Of a stretch of DNA of 64,000 bases, positions 28,073 through 39,054 are shown piece after piece. The stretch spans positions 186,001-250,000 of the forward strand of contig JADNSB010000001.1 in assembly GCA_019695575.1 (NCBI GenBank). The letters run 5' to 3'. The notes under the pieces are model-generated. The model saw only the letters and a program-made list of their open reading frames with translations, searched no databases and was not told the DNA's origin. This stretch comes from Angomonas ambiguus. Its lineage: Eukaryota > Euglenozoa > Kinetoplastea > Trypanosomatida > Trypanosomatidae. The translations under genes and the position numbers were made by a program. Position 1 is the first letter of the stretch. Each line of letters opens with the position of its first letter.

Positions 28073-29374
28073 ATGGTAAATAATAAAAATACTAAAAAAA
28101 TTTTAGCGATACGAGGAATGAATGATATCCTTCCTTCAAGAAGTTTTGATTGGTTTCGTTTAGAAAATATTTTATTTGATTGGCTCCATAGTTATGGATA
28201 TTCTAATATCAGAGTTCCTATCCTGGAGCAAACTAGCTTATTTCAAAGAGGTATAGGTGAGGTAACTGATATAGTAGAAAAAGAAATGTATTCTTTTAGA
28301 GATAGTTATAATAACGACTCTTTAACTATGCGTCCAGAAATTACAGCAGGAATAGTTAGAGCTACTATAGAACATAATATATTGTATGAAAGACCTCGTA
28401 GATTATATTCTCTTGGGCCAGTTTTTAGGCATGAGCGTCCACAGTTAGGAAGATATAGACAATTCCATCAAGTTGATGTAGAAGCAGTTGGTTTTGAAGG
28501 CCCTGATTTAGATGCTGAATTAATGATTATGGTGTCTAGGCTATGGGAAATTCTAGGTATTAAAAATGTTAGATTAGAAGTTAATTGTCTTGGTTCTTAT
28601 CAAGATAGATTGAATTATAAAGAAGTATTATTAAGTTTTTTTGAAAAAAATATAGATCATTTAGATGAGATTAGCAAAAAACGTTTATATTCTAATCCAT
28701 TAAGGATCTTAGATAGTAAAAATCCAGTTATATCTTCTTTAATGAAGGAAGCTCCAGTTTTATTGGATTTTTTATCAGATAAATCATTAAATTATTTTGA
28801 TTCTGTATGTGATTTTTTAAAGTCTAATAATATTCAATATTATATTAATAACCGCTTAGTAAGAGGATTGGATTATTACAATTTGACAGTTTTTGAGTGG
28901 ACTACAGATAAATTGGGTTCTCAAGGTACAGTTTGTGGTGGTGGTAGGTATGATAATTTATTTAGCATGCTTGGAGGTAAGGATATTCCTGCTGCTGGTT
29001 TTGCTATAGGATTTGAAAGACTAATAGAATTATGGAATTTTTATAAAAATCCTTCTAGAATTGAAGAATGTGATATTTATATTACTCATCGTGGTTTAAT
29101 AGCTCAAAAGTTATCATTTAATTATGCTGAAAAATTACGTGATGCTGGATTTAAAGTAATAGTTCATTGTGGTTTAAATGATAGTTTAAAACGCCAGTTT
29201 AGAATGGCTGATTTGAGTAACGCTACACTAGCTATAGTTTTTGGAGAAGATGAGGTTGCAAATAATTTTGCAAGCATAAAATTATTACGTGTGCCTCATA
29301 ATTATAAAGTTAATCAGGAAAAAATCTCTATAGAACTATTAATACCTTTTTTAAAAGATAAAATAAAAAAATAA
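28073..29374 (+). CDS. hisS: histidyl-tRNA synthetase
   Basis: Class II synthetase charging tRNA-His. The 433 aa protein begins with the family segment IRGMNDILPSRS, has motif 2 near GPVFRHERPQLGRYRQFHQ, the histidine-A loop RGLDYYNLTVFEW, the GTVCGGGRYD motif and the C-terminal anticodon-binding domain (about 335-433). yfgM follows 14 bases downstream, then bamB and der, the conserved order. hisZ, a HisS paralogue without ligase function, is separately encoded at 36.3 kb. Confidence 0.97.
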   Translation: MVNNKNTKKILAIRGMNDILPSRSFDWFRLENILFDWLHSYGYSNIRVPILEQTSLFQRGIGEVTDIVEKEMYSFRDSYNNDSLTMRPEITAGIVRATIEHNILYERPRRLYSLGPVFRHERPQLGRYRQFHQVDVEAVGFEGPDLDAELMIMVSRLWEILGIKNVRLEVNCLGSYQDRLNYKEVLLSFFEKNIDHLDEISKKRLYSNPLRILDSKNPVISSLMKEAPVLLDFLSDKSLNYFDSVCDFLKSNNIQYYINNRLVRGLDYYNLTVFEWTTDKLGSQGTVCGGGRYDNLFSMLGGKDIPAAGFAIGFERLIELWNFYKNPSRIEECDIYITHRGLIAQKLSFNYAEKLRDAGFKVIVHCGLNDSLKRQFRMADLSNATLAIVFGEDEVANNFASIKLLRVPHNYKVNQEKISIELLIPFLKDKIKK

Positions 29375-29388
29375 TTTTAGGTTTTATT

Positions 29389-29970
29389 ATGAATAAATTA
29401 TTTCTTATAACGAGAAAAAAAATAATATTTTTATTGATAGTTTTTTTTTCTATATTTTTAATAAAATATTTTTTCTTTAAGAAAACAACTATTAATAATA
29501 TGAGAGATTTTGAATTATTTGAACAAGTGGTAACTACAAATCCTGTTAATATTGAAAAAATGAAAGAATTATTAGATACAATTAAAAAAAACAATACTAA
29601 TGATTCTTATTCTAAGTTATCTTCGCTGATTGCTGCTAATGTATTTCAAGAAAAATTGTTATTTGATGAAGCAAAAACTGAATTAATATGGTTATCTAAT
29701 ATTGAAAAGAATAACGTGTTTCAACATATTGCGAAACTGCGTTTATCTAATGTATTTATAAATATTGGTGAATATGATAGGGCATTAGAATGTTTGAAGC
29801 ATTCTCCAAAATCTTTTGAAGGTTTATTTGATAATAGTAGAGGTGATGTTTTTTTTGCACAAGGTAACTTGAGTAAAGCTATAGAAAATTGGAAATTATC
29901 TTTAAATCATATGGATAAAAATGATCCTTTATTTAAAATAATTCAGTTAAAAATTGATTCTTATAATTAG
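29389..29970 (+). CDS. YfgM-like TPR protein of the inner membrane
   Basis: Probable ancillary subunit of the SecYEG translocon (YfgM family), which helps periplasmic chaperones receive secreted proteins. The 193 aa protein has one N-terminal membrane segment (about residues 8-30) followed by a periplasmic part with tetratricopeptide-like helices (about 90-190, for example FINIGEYDRALECLKHSP). It is slightly shorter than the E. coli protein (206 aa). The call rests mainly on the position between hisS and bamB plus the membrane-TPR layout; sequence similarity is weak by eye. Confidence 0.75.
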   Translation: MNKLFLITRKKIIFLLIVFFSIFLIKYFFFKKTTINNMRDFELFEQVVTTNPVNIEKMKELLDTIKKNNTNDSYSKLSSLIAANVFQEKLLFDEAKTELIWLSNIEKNNVFQHIAKLRLSNVFINIGEYDRALECLKHSPKSFEGLFDNSRGDVFFAQGNLSKAIENWKLSLNHMDKNDPLFKIIQLKIDSYN

Positions 29971-29976
29971 AATTAT

Positions 29977-31098
29977 ATGATTTCTTATAAATTTGTTTTT
30001 TTATTTAAAAAAGTAATCTGTTTTTTATTGCTTTTTATAAGTATTCATAATAAGTCTCTTGCAGTTACAGATGCTGATGAGCCACAAATAACATATCATA
30101 ATAGCTATTTGTCTTATGAAAATTTATTCTCTGAATTTACAATTGATTTAATTTCAAAGGTAATAGGTGATTACATATATGTAGCTTCTTTAGATGGAAA
30201 TATTGCCAAGTTAGATGTTGTTAATCATAAATGTTTATGGCAAAGAAAAAGATCTATTGATCATGTAGTATCCATAGTTGCTGATGCTGCTAATGTTGTG
30301 GTTGTTTCTGAAAAAGGGGATATCCTAGTATTGGATAGTAACGGAAATCAAAAATGGTCGTCATTAGTAAACAATGTAATTGATACTCCACCAGTTATAT
30401 ATAAAAATATTCTTATAATTAGGACTTGTGATTTATCTATTAATGCTTTTTATATTAATAATGGAGAAGTAATTTGGTCATTAAATAATTATTTTTTTTC
30501 AGTATCTTCTTCTATTTATTCTCCCATGTTATGTTTTAATAAGTCTCTCATAACATATAGCACAAATAATAGCATTTCATCAATCGATATTAATACTGGT
30601 TTTATAGAATGGAAAATTCCAATTTTTTTAGGTAACATAAACAATCATTTATTAGGTATTAATGGTGCTTTTTTAATATATAAAGATAATATTTATTTTT
30701 CTACTAGTAAAAATTATATTACTTGTCTAAATATAACAAATACAGTTAATGTTAAATGGAGTAAACTGTTTTCATCATGTAATATTATGTGCATGTCTGA
30801 TGGGTTTATTTATGCTTTAAGTAATGAAGGAGAGTTGGTTAAGTTTGATGCCATAGATGGAAGTGTTATTTGGAAGAAAATAATTATAAAAAATTGCAAA
30901 TTTAGAACTATTTTAGCAGTAAATAAGTTAATAGTTTGTGGTGATTCTTTTGGTCAATTATATTTTATTTCCTCTGATGATGGTTCTACATTTTATAAAG
31001 TTAAGATTAGCAAGAATAGTATATTATCTTCGGTTGTTTTTAGTAATAATAAAATTATAGTTAATGCCGTAGATGGTATTTATATAATAGATATTTAA
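29977..31098 (+). CDS. bamB: outer membrane assembly factor BamB, apparently not lipidated
   Basis: Beta-propeller subunit of the BAM complex that inserts outer-membrane proteins. The 373 aa protein is built of PQQ/WD-like repeats (for example KLDVVNHKCLWQRK, VLDSNGNQKWSS, AIDGSVIWKK), the eight-bladed BamB layout. The N-terminus (1-29) is a signal peptide ending SLA at 27-29, a plausible signal peptidase I site. No lipobox cysteine follows, whereas most BamB proteins are lipoproteins. The order hisS-yfgM-bamB-der is the conserved one. Confidence 0.88.
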   Translation: MISYKFVFLFKKVICFLLLFISIHNKSLAVTDADEPQITYHNSYLSYENLFSEFTIDLISKVIGDYIYVASLDGNIAKLDVVNHKCLWQRKRSIDHVVSIVADAANVVVVSEKGDILVLDSNGNQKWSSLVNNVIDTPPVIYKNILIIRTCDLSINAFYINNGEVIWSLNNYFFSVSSSIYSPMLCFNKSLITYSTNNSISSIDINTGFIEWKIPIFLGNINNHLLGINGAFLIYKDNIYFSTSKNYITCLNITNTVNVKWSKLFSSCNIMCMSDGFIYALSNEGELVKFDAIDGSVIWKKIIIKNCKFRTILAVNKLIVCGDSFGQLYFISSDDGSTFYKVKISKNSILSSVVFSNNKIIVNAVDGIYIIDI

Positions 31099-31121
31099 TT
31101 TTCATTTTTTAAGTTGTTACC

Positions 31122-32462
31122 GTGTATTATAAACCAATAGTTTCGATAGTAGGAAGAGCAAATGTAGGTAAGTCTACTTTGTTTAATCGTTTGACAAAAA
31201 CAAAAAATGCGTTAGTTGCTGATTTTTCAGGTCTCACTCGTGATAGACATTATGGAGAAGCTCATTTTGCATCATATAATTTTATTGTGATTGATACTGG
31301 TGGTCTTGATATTCATTCTAAAGATCAATTCTCTTTGAAAATTGCTTCTCAAACCAATCAAGCTATATTGGAATCTGATGTTGTTATATTTTTGCTTGAC
31401 GGTCGTTCGGGAATATGTTCGCAAGATTATGAAATTGCTAAGTTGTTGCGTAGATTTTCTAATAAAATTATATTACTAGCTATTAATAAATCAGAAGGAA
31501 TGAATTTAAGTAATTTTGGTAATGACTTTTATGAATTAGGATTGGGTAAACCATATTTGATTTCTTCATCTCATGGCGATGGTATTTATCATTTAATTGA
31601 AGATGCATTAAGTGGATTTACAAAACATAATTTTGATGAACGGCAGAATATTGTAGAATCTAACTCTTCTATTAAATTGGCTATAATTGGCAAACCAAAT
31701 GTTGGAAAATCTACATTAATTAATTCGTTTCTAGGAGAAGAGAGGCTAATAGCTTTTGATATGCCTGGTACAACTAAAGATTCTATAAATGTTGATTTTA
31801 ATTTTGATGGTAGAAAATATACATTGGTAGATACTGCTGGTATGCGTCGTAAAAGTAGGGTAATCGATCATATTGAAAAATTTTCAGTAATAAAAACCAT
31901 TCAGGCAATTGAATCTAGTGATGTTGTTTTATTGGTTATAGATGCAAATGAGGATATTTCTGATCAAGATGCTCACATGGCTGGTTTTATTTTAGAATCA
32001 GGCAAAGCAATTGTCATAGCTTTTAATAAATGTGATATTTTAGAAAAAGAAAAAATAAAAAATATAGAAAAATCTTTTAGAAGAAAAATACATTTTTTGT
32101 CATTTGCTAAGTTACATATGATTTCAGCATTAAAAAAACATCATATTAATGACATTTTCTTATCTGTAAATGAGGCTTATGATTCTTCTTTTGCTAAATT
32201 ATCTACTCCCAAGCTTAATAAGCTACTTAAACTAGCGATTACTAAACAACCTCCTCCTAAAAAAAATATAATTAGACCAAAAATGCGTTATGCTCATCAA
32301 GGTGGGCAAAATCCTCCAATTATTGTAATTCATGGAAATTCTCTTGAACATATTTCTAGTTCTTATATAAGATATCTTGAATCATTTTTCAGAAAAGAAT
32401 TATCTTTAAAAGGTACGCCGTTAAGAATTGAATTTAAGTCATCAAAAAATCCATATATTTAG
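31122..32462 (+). CDS. der: ribosome biogenesis GTPase Der (EngA)
   Basis: Essential double GTPase for 50S assembly. The 446 aa protein has G domain 1 with GRANVGKST (about 11-19) and DTGG, G domain 2 with GKPNVGKST (about 190) and DTAGMRRKSR, then the C-terminal KH-like domain (about 360-446, with KMRYAHQGGQNPP). The start is GTG at 31122 giving MYYKPIVSIVGRANVGKST, the family N-terminus. It sits 23 bases after bamB. Confidence 0.97.
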   Translation: MYYKPIVSIVGRANVGKSTLFNRLTKTKNALVADFSGLTRDRHYGEAHFASYNFIVIDTGGLDIHSKDQFSLKIASQTNQAILESDVVIFLLDGRSGICSQDYEIAKLLRRFSNKIILLAINKSEGMNLSNFGNDFYELGLGKPYLISSSHGDGIYHLIEDALSGFTKHNFDERQNIVESNSSIKLAIIGKPNVGKSTLINSFLGEERLIAFDMPGTTKDSINVDFNFDGRKYTLVDTAGMRRKSRVIDHIEKFSVIKTIQAIESSDVVLLVIDANEDISDQDAHMAGFILESGKAIVIAFNKCDILEKEKIKNIEKSFRRKIHFLSFAKLHMISALKKHHINDIFLSVNEAYDSSFAKLSTPKLNKLLKLAITKQPPPKKNIIRPKMRYAHQGGQNPPIIVIHGNSLEHISSSYIRYLESFFRKELSLKGTPLRIEFKSSKNPYI

Positions 32463-32771
32463 ATTTTTGATATCTTTGAGTATGTATATACACAACATCT
32501 TTTATGAAGATATAAAATATTTATATATGTTAAAGTGCAATAAAAAACATAACTAATTATTTGTTGTTGTATTATATAAAATATTACTTACACTTAATTT
32601 TATTTAGAATTCAATTTTCATTAGTGTTAAATATAATTTAAATCAATATTTTATTAAAATTAAATAAGAAATAGTCTAATTTGAATTAGCTTTTCTATTG
32701 ATTTAGCATATTTTATGTCAGTTGAACTCGTAATAGACAAATATTTATAACAAACATATGGAACATAAATA
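32463..32771. other. AT-rich gap between der and hfq
   Basis: 309 bases without a credible gene on either strand. It must contain the hfq promoter and the ribosome binding site (GGAAC, about 32760). No tRNA, strong hairpin or gene remnant was seen. Confidence 0.4.
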
Positions 32772-33008
32772 ATGAATAATAAAGGTCAAACTCTACAAGA
32801 TCCATTTTTAAATAAATTGCGTAAAGATCATGTGCCAATATCTATATATTTGGTTAATGGAATAAAACTGCAAGGGCAAATAGAAGCATTTGATCAATAT
32901 GTTGTTTTATTAAGAAATACAGTAACACAGATGGTATATAAACATGCCATATCAACTGTGGTTCCTTCTAGAGCTATAAGTTTTCAGGAAGATTTTGAAG
33001 CGGAATAG
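32772..33008 (+). CDS. hfq: RNA chaperone Hfq
   Basis: Hexameric Sm-like protein that pairs small RNAs with mRNAs and affects RNA stability. At 78 aa it has the Hfq N-terminus ([16 protein letters not shown]), Sm1 ([19 protein letters not shown]) and Sm2 ([11 protein letters not shown]). The C-terminal tail is short, as usual in betaproteobacteria. It lies before hflX-hflK-hflC, the classical hfq-hfl arrangement. Its retention suggests that some small-RNA control or RNA housekeeping survives in this reduced genome. Confidence 0.97.
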   Translation: MNNKGQTLQDPFLNKLRKDHVPISIYLVNGIKLQGQIEAFDQYVVLLRNTVTQMVYKHAISTVVPSRAISFQEDFEAE

Positions 33009-33069
33009 TTTAAAAAATATTATAATTTTTATGCTGTTTTGTCGTTTATTAACACGGTGAATTTGTTGT

Positions 33070-34161
33070 ATGAAATCTTTAATAGTTGGAGTCAATTTAG
33101 GTGATGTTTTTTTTGATGATAATTTAAAAGAGTTCTTCATGCTAGCCCAATCATCTGGAGCTTCCATAGCAGATCATATAGTTGTTAAGAGAGATATTCC
33201 TGATAGAAAATTTTTTATAGGTTCTGGAAAAGTAGAAGAAATATCATATTTAATAACAGAGCTTTCTATAGAAATAGTCTTATTTGATGCTTCATTATCT
33301 CCATCACAACAAAGAAATCTTGAGTTAAGATGGGGGGTTAGAGTAGTTGATAGAGTTGCTTTAATTTTAGATATTTTTGCTATAAGAGCTAAAAGTCATG
33401 AAGGTAAGCTTCAAGTTGAATTAGCACAATTACAATATTTATCTACAAGATTAACTAGGTTATGGACTCATTTGGAGCGTCAGCGTGGTGGAATTGGTAT
33501 GAGGGGTCCTGGTGAGTCACAGCTTGAGATTGATCGACGTATTATATCTAGCAAAGTTAAGCTTTTAAAAGAGCGTTTAAAGAAAATAAAATCTAGAAGG
33601 GTGGCACAAAGAACTCTTCGTGAGCATAATAGGGTATTTTCAATTTCTTTAGTTGGTTATACAAATTCAGGAAAATCTACATTATTTAATTTATTAACAA
33701 AAGAAAAAACTTATGTTGCTAATCAACTATTTGCAACATTAGACACAACATCTCGCCGTATATGGATAAATAATTCTAATAAAGATATTGTTATTTCTGA
33801 TACAGTAGGTTTTATACGAGATTTACCGCATAATTTGATAGATTCATTTCACGCAACACTACACGAAGCTGTAAGCGCTGATTTATTACTTCATGTGGTT
33901 GATTTTTCGAATGAAAATTATCAAGCACAAATAGATAATGTTAATAATGTTATTAAAGAAATAGGGGCATCTGATATACCAGTAATTATGATTTACAATA
34001 AGATTGATTTATCTAATGTACAACCTAGGGTAGAATATGGTTTAAATAATATTATTGATAGTGTTTTTTTGAGCGCACTCAAAAAAACTGGAATAAATGG
34101 TTTAACCGAAGCGATAATTAATGCTTGTAATACAATGGGGCAAGATATTGAGAATTTTTAA
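33070..34161 (+). CDS. hflX: ribosome-associated GTPase HflX
   Basis: GTPase that splits stalled or stressed ribosomes. The 363 aa protein has the N-terminal HflX domain (1-185, with the GMRGPGESQLEIDRR helix region near 150-165) and the G domain with GYTNSGKST (about 196-204), switch sequence ATLDTTSR, DTVGFIRDLP and NKID. It is shorter at the C-terminus than E. coli HflX (426 aa). Its 3' end overlaps the start region of hflK in another frame. Confidence 0.95.
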   Translation: MKSLIVGVNLGDVFFDDNLKEFFMLAQSSGASIADHIVVKRDIPDRKFFIGSGKVEEISYLITELSIEIVLFDASLSPSQQRNLELRWGVRVVDRVALILDIFAIRAKSHEGKLQVELAQLQYLSTRLTRLWTHLERQRGGIGMRGPGESQLEIDRRIISSKVKLLKERLKKIKSRRVAQRTLREHNRVFSISLVGYTNSGKSTLFNLLTKEKTYVANQLFATLDTTSRRIWINNSNKDIVISDTVGFIRDLPHNLIDSFHATLHEAVSADLLLHVVDFSNENYQAQIDNVNNVIKEIGASDIPVIMIYNKIDLSNVQPRVEYGLNNIIDSVFLSALKKTGINGLTEAIINACNTMGQDIENF

Positions 34162-35395
34162 TATATTTAATTTTGATGATTCTAATTGGGGGCGCGGAAA
34201 AAACAAAGATTTTTCTGATGAGTCTAAAAAAAATAATAATCCACCAGATTTAGATGATGTTTGGAATGATTTAAGTAAACGTTTTTCTAATGTTTTTGGA
34301 AAGTATGGAAAAAATAATAGTGATAAAATGCCATATTTTAATTTTAAAAATTCTGGTTTTTTCTTTTTTTTATTCATTGCATTTTGTTCTATTATCTGGC
34401 TATCTAGTAGTTTTTTTGTTGTTAAAGAAGGTCAAGTTTCTGTAATTACTAGATTTGGAAAATATTATAGAACAGCGCAACCAGGTTTTAGATGGCATTT
34501 ACCATTCCCTATAGAACATCATGAAATGGTAAACTTATCTCAGTTGCGTACTTTTGAGGTAGGGTTTCGTGGGAATTCTCAAAATAAAGTTCTATCTGAA
34601 TCTTTAATGCTTACAACAGATGAGAATATTGTAGATATGCAATTTGTTGTTCAATATCGCTTGAGCATAAATGGAGCTGTTGATTATTTATTTAAAATAA
34701 GAGATCCTGATGAATCTGTTAAACAAGCTGCTGAAACTGCTATGCGAGAAATAGTAGGTAAGAAAAATATGGATTTTGTTTTGTATGAAGGTCGTACTGC
34801 TGTTACTTTTGAAGTTCAAAAGCTTATGCAAAATATTTTAAATAATTACAGTACTGGTATTCAGATAACTGCAGTTGCTATACAAAATGTTCAACCGCCA
34901 GAACAAGTACAAGCTGCTTTTGATGATGCAGTGAAGGCAGGACAAGATAGGGAAAGAAAAATTAATGAAGGATATGCCTATGCAAATCAGGTTATACCAT
35001 TAGCTAGTGGTCAATCCTCTAGATATTTAGAGCAAGCAGAGGCCTACAAAGCTACAGTAATAGGCGAAGCTAAAGGTGAGTCATCTCGTTTTTGTAGTAT
35101 CTTAAAAGAATATGAAAAGGCGCCTGATATAACAAGAACTCGTTTATATCTAGAGGCTATGGAAAGTATTTTTTCTAAATCTAACAAGTTGATGATTGAT
35201 TCTAAAAATAGTAATGTTTTGTTGTTACCTTTAGACTCCTTAAATAATAAAATCAATGATTCTTTTACAACTAAGAAAAATGATTTATTAGAAGAAAAAG
35301 TAGAAAAAAAACTTTATGATATTGATGAAAATAATAATTTTAAAACTATTAATAAATCATCGGATAAAATAAAGCGTGATCGTTCATTGTACTAA
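34121..35395 (+). CDS. hflK: HflK subunit of the FtsH-modulating SPFH complex
   Basis: With HflC, forms a large inner-membrane SPFH cage that holds FtsH protease. The 424 aa protein has a Gly/Asn-rich N-terminal part with PPDLDDVW (about 45-52), one membrane segment (about 82-106), then the SPFH/band-7 domain (about 107-300) and a variable C-terminal tail (about 370-424). An ATG at 34121 overlaps hflX by 41 bases. A TTG at 34148, preceded by GGGG, would give MRIFNIFNFDD and overlaps by only 14; the choice is open. hflC follows 15 bases after the stop. Confidence 0.93.
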   Translation: MLVIQWGKILRIFNIFNFDDSNWGRGKNKDFSDESKKNNNPPDLDDVWNDLSKRFSNVFGKYGKNNSDKMPYFNFKNSGFFFFLFIAFCSIIWLSSSFFVVKEGQVSVITRFGKYYRTAQPGFRWHLPFPIEHHEMVNLSQLRTFEVGFRGNSQNKVLSESLMLTTDENIVDMQFVVQYRLSINGAVDYLFKIRDPDESVKQAAETAMREIVGKKNMDFVLYEGRTAVTFEVQKLMQNILNNYSTGIQITAVAIQNVQPPEQVQAAFDDAVKAGQDRERKINEGYAYANQVIPLASGQSSRYLEQAEAYKATVIGEAKGESSRFCSILKEYEKAPDITRTRLYLEAMESIFSKSNKLMIDSKNSNVLLLPLDSLNNKINDSFTTKKNDLLEEKVEKKLYDIDENNNFKTINKSSDKIKRDRSLY

Positions 35396-35410
35396 TAGAA
35401 AAGATTTTTT

Positions 35411-36283
35411 ATGCAACGTATATTTTTAATACTATCTAGTTGTTTTGTTTTATTTGTATTAGCTTGTTCTACAATGTTTGTCGTAAATGAGCGTAGTTAT
35501 GCATTAGTTTTCTCACTTGGTGAAATTAGTAGGGAAATTAGTTCTCCTGGTTTATATTTCAAATTACCAGCGCCATTTCAAAATATTGAGTTTCTTGATA
35601 AAAGAATACTTACAATTGAATCAAAGGATGCAGAGCGAATTCAAACATCAGAAAAAAAGAATTTGTCTATTGATTCTTTTGTTAAATGGAGAATAGCTAA
35701 TCCAAAATTATTTTATGTAACTTTTGAGGGTAATGAAAGGGCTGCACAAGAAAAATTACAAGCACAAATTAGAGATGCCTTGAATGCCTCAGTCAATGTT
35801 AGAACAGTAAAAGAAGTTGTCTCTGTAGAAAGAAGTGAAATTATGACGGAAATTCTTAATAACGTAGCATCTAGAGCAGCCCCGTTGGGTGTTGAAATTG
35901 TTGATGTAAGATTACGTAGAATTGAATTTGCACCTGAAATTTCTAAGTCAGTATATAGAAGAATGGAAGCTGAACGTACAAAAGTTGCTAATGAATTAAG
36001 ATCCATAGGGGCAGCGGAAAGTGAAAAAATTAGAGCAGAGGCAGATAGATCTCGAGAGGAAATATTAGCTAAAGCCAATGCTCAAGCAGAAGCAATTAAA
36101 GGAGAAGGTGATGCTATTGCAAGTGCAATTTATGCTTCATCTTTTGGTAAAAATCATAGTTTTTATAAGTTTTACAAGAGTCTAGAAGCTTATAAAAAAT
36201 CTTTTTCTAATAAGGATGATACATTAGTAGTAGATACAAGTTCTGATTTTTTTCAGTTTATGAAAAAAAATGATTTGAAATAG
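35411..36283 (+). CDS. hflC: HflC subunit of the FtsH-modulating SPFH complex
   Basis: Partner of HflK in the inner-membrane complex regulating FtsH. The 290 aa protein has an N-terminal membrane anchor (about 5-24), the band-7 domain (about 25-190) and an alanine/glutamate-rich coiled coil (about 195-245, AESEKIRAEADRSREEI) typical of HflC. The cysteine in LFVLACS of the anchor is inside the helix and not a clear lipobox. It lies between hflK and hisZ as in Bordetella. Confidence 0.95.
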   Translation: MQRIFLILSSCFVLFVLACSTMFVVNERSYALVFSLGEISREISSPGLYFKLPAPFQNIEFLDKRILTIESKDAERIQTSEKKNLSIDSFVKWRIANPKLFYVTFEGNERAAQEKLQAQIRDALNASVNVRTVKEVVSVERSEIMTEILNNVASRAAPLGVEIVDVRLRRIEFAPEISKSVYRRMEAERTKVANELRSIGAAESEKIRAEADRSREEILAKANAQAEAIKGEGDAIASAIYASSFGKNHSFYKFYKSLEAYKKSFSNKDDTLVVDTSSDFFQFMKKNDLK

Positions 36284-36315
36284 ATTTGATAAATTTTATT
36301 TAGGAAATATAGCTA

Positions 36316-37476
36316 ATGAGTAATTGGTTACTACCAGAAAATCTTGCTGATATTTTGCCAATTGAAGCTAGACATATTGAGGGATTACGTCATAAATTAC
36401 TTGATTTATACAAAACTTATGGTTTTGAGCTTGTTTGTCCACCATTAGTAGAATATATAGATTCTTTACTGTCAGGTACTGGTAGTGATTTGAATTTACA
36501 AACTTGTAAACTTGTAGATCAATTATCAGGTAGGACATTAGGTATAAGAGCAGATATGACTCCACAAATTAGTAGAATAGATGCTCACTCATTAAACAGA
36601 GATGGCATAACAAGATTATGTTATTGTGGAAATGTTTTTCATGCTTTACCTAATGATTTTTTGTCTAGTCGAGAATTATTGCAAATTGGAGCAGAAATAT
36701 ATGGGCATGCTGGAGTAGAGGCTGATTTTGAAATAATTCAATTGGCTATTGATACTATTAAATTAGCTGGCATCAGTAGTTATAAACTAGATTTATGTCA
36801 TCCTGGTGTTATACGTAGTATAATAAACTCAGATCATGCTGCTTCTGCTAATGTTGATTTGATTCTTTCTTTATTGAAAGAAAAAGATGTCGCTGGTATT
36901 TTAGAATTATCCAATTTCGTTAAAAATATAAGAAGTGATACATTGGAGTCTTTAAAGATAGTATCTTCTTTATATGGAGACACAGAAAATGTTATTTCTT
37001 TAGCTAGAAAATCTCTACCATCTAATCCTGGTATTATAGGAGCTCTTGATGCGTTGCAAATTTTGATTCATTCATTAGATGATGTTGAATTAGGAATAGA
37101 TTTAGCTGATGTTTCTGGTTATGGTTATCATTCTGGAGTAACTTTTTCTTTATATGCTGAAGGTTGGCGTGATACACTGGTTAAAGGTGGCAGGTATGAT
37201 AATGTTGGTATTGCATTTGGTCGTGCTAGAGCTGCGACAGGTTTTAGTTTAGATTTACGTAAATTAGCTAGAGGTCTTTTTAGAATGGAAAAACCAAGTG
37301 CTATTTTAGCTCCTTGGGGCCGTGATAAAGATTTATTAAATTGTATAAAAAAATTACGTCAAGATGGTGAAATAGTAATTCAAATGTTACCAGGAGGTTA
37401 TCCATCTCAAGATGAATTTGTTTTTGATCGCAAACTTGTTTTGTTTGATGGCATATGGCAAGTTAATGATTTATAA
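36316..37476 (+). CDS. hisZ: ATP phosphoribosyltransferase regulatory subunit HisZ
   Basis: HisS-like protein that activates the short-form HisG, first enzyme of histidine biosynthesis. The 386 aa protein has the class II aaRS-like core (motifs [16 protein letters not shown] and [21 protein letters not shown]) but lacks the HisS anticodon-binding domain, so it is not a ligase. It is kept in the betaproteobacterial order hflC-hisZ-purA. It implies a short HisG and a retained histidine pathway elsewhere; that part is inference. Confidence 0.93.
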   Translation: MSNWLLPENLADILPIEARHIEGLRHKLLDLYKTYGFELVCPPLVEYIDSLLSGTGSDLNLQTCKLVDQLSGRTLGIRADMTPQISRIDAHSLNRDGITRLCYCGNVFHALPNDFLSSRELLQIGAEIYGHAGVEADFEIIQLAIDTIKLAGISSYKLDLCHPGVIRSIINSDHAASANVDLILSLLKEKDVAGILELSNFVKNIRSDTLESLKIVSSLYGDTENVISLARKSLPSNPGIIGALDALQILIHSLDDVELGIDLADVSGYGYHSGVTFSLYAEGWRDTLVKGGRYDNVGIAFGRARAATGFSLDLRKLARGLFRMEKPSAILAPWGRDKDLLNCIKKLRQDGEIVIQMLPGGYPSQDEFVFDRKLVLFDGIWQVNDL

Positions 37477-37530
37477 AATTATTTATATTAAATATTAATA
37501 GTAAATGATTTTATTTATCATTCGATTTGA

Positions 37531-38847
<1,317 letters not shown>

Positions 38848-38861
38848 AAATTATAATACTT

Positions 38862-38891
38862 CAGAATTAGATTATATATAATCTAATTCTG
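38862..38891. terminator. perfect 30-base palindrome after purA
   Basis: Two 15-base arms with no spacer, fully self-complementary (38862-38876 / 38877-38891), centred on TATATA. It lies 15 bases after the purA stop. As RNA it forms a hairpin with a small AU loop; its role as a terminator is likely because a second hairpin follows at once. Confidence 0.6.
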
Positions 38892-38896
38892 TATGT

Positions 38897-38936
38897 GTTT
38901 TAATCAAGATAAATATATGTTTATCTTGATTAAAAC
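38897..38936. terminator. 17-bp perfect hairpin, second of a tandem pair after purA
   Basis: Arms 38897-38913 and 38920-38936 are perfectly complementary with a 6-base loop. It begins 5 bases after the preceding palindrome. The arms begin and end with GTTTT/AAAAC, so T tracts are included in the stem. A likely terminator of purA; a processing site or protein-binding site is an alternative. Confidence 0.65.
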
Positions 38937-39054
38937 AGTTGTCTAAAAGCATTGTTTTAATGTAGAATTAAGTGGGTTAACTCGCGGTATTAATTTTTTG
39001 TTGCTGTAGAGTGAAATTTGATTATAAATATTCTTTTAAATTAAAATATTGATT

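Noticed and set aside
35713-36078. 121 aa minus-strand frame within hflC
   Set aside because: Lies wholly opposite the HflC coiled coil; its Ser/Ala/Leu-rich content mirrors the sense codons.
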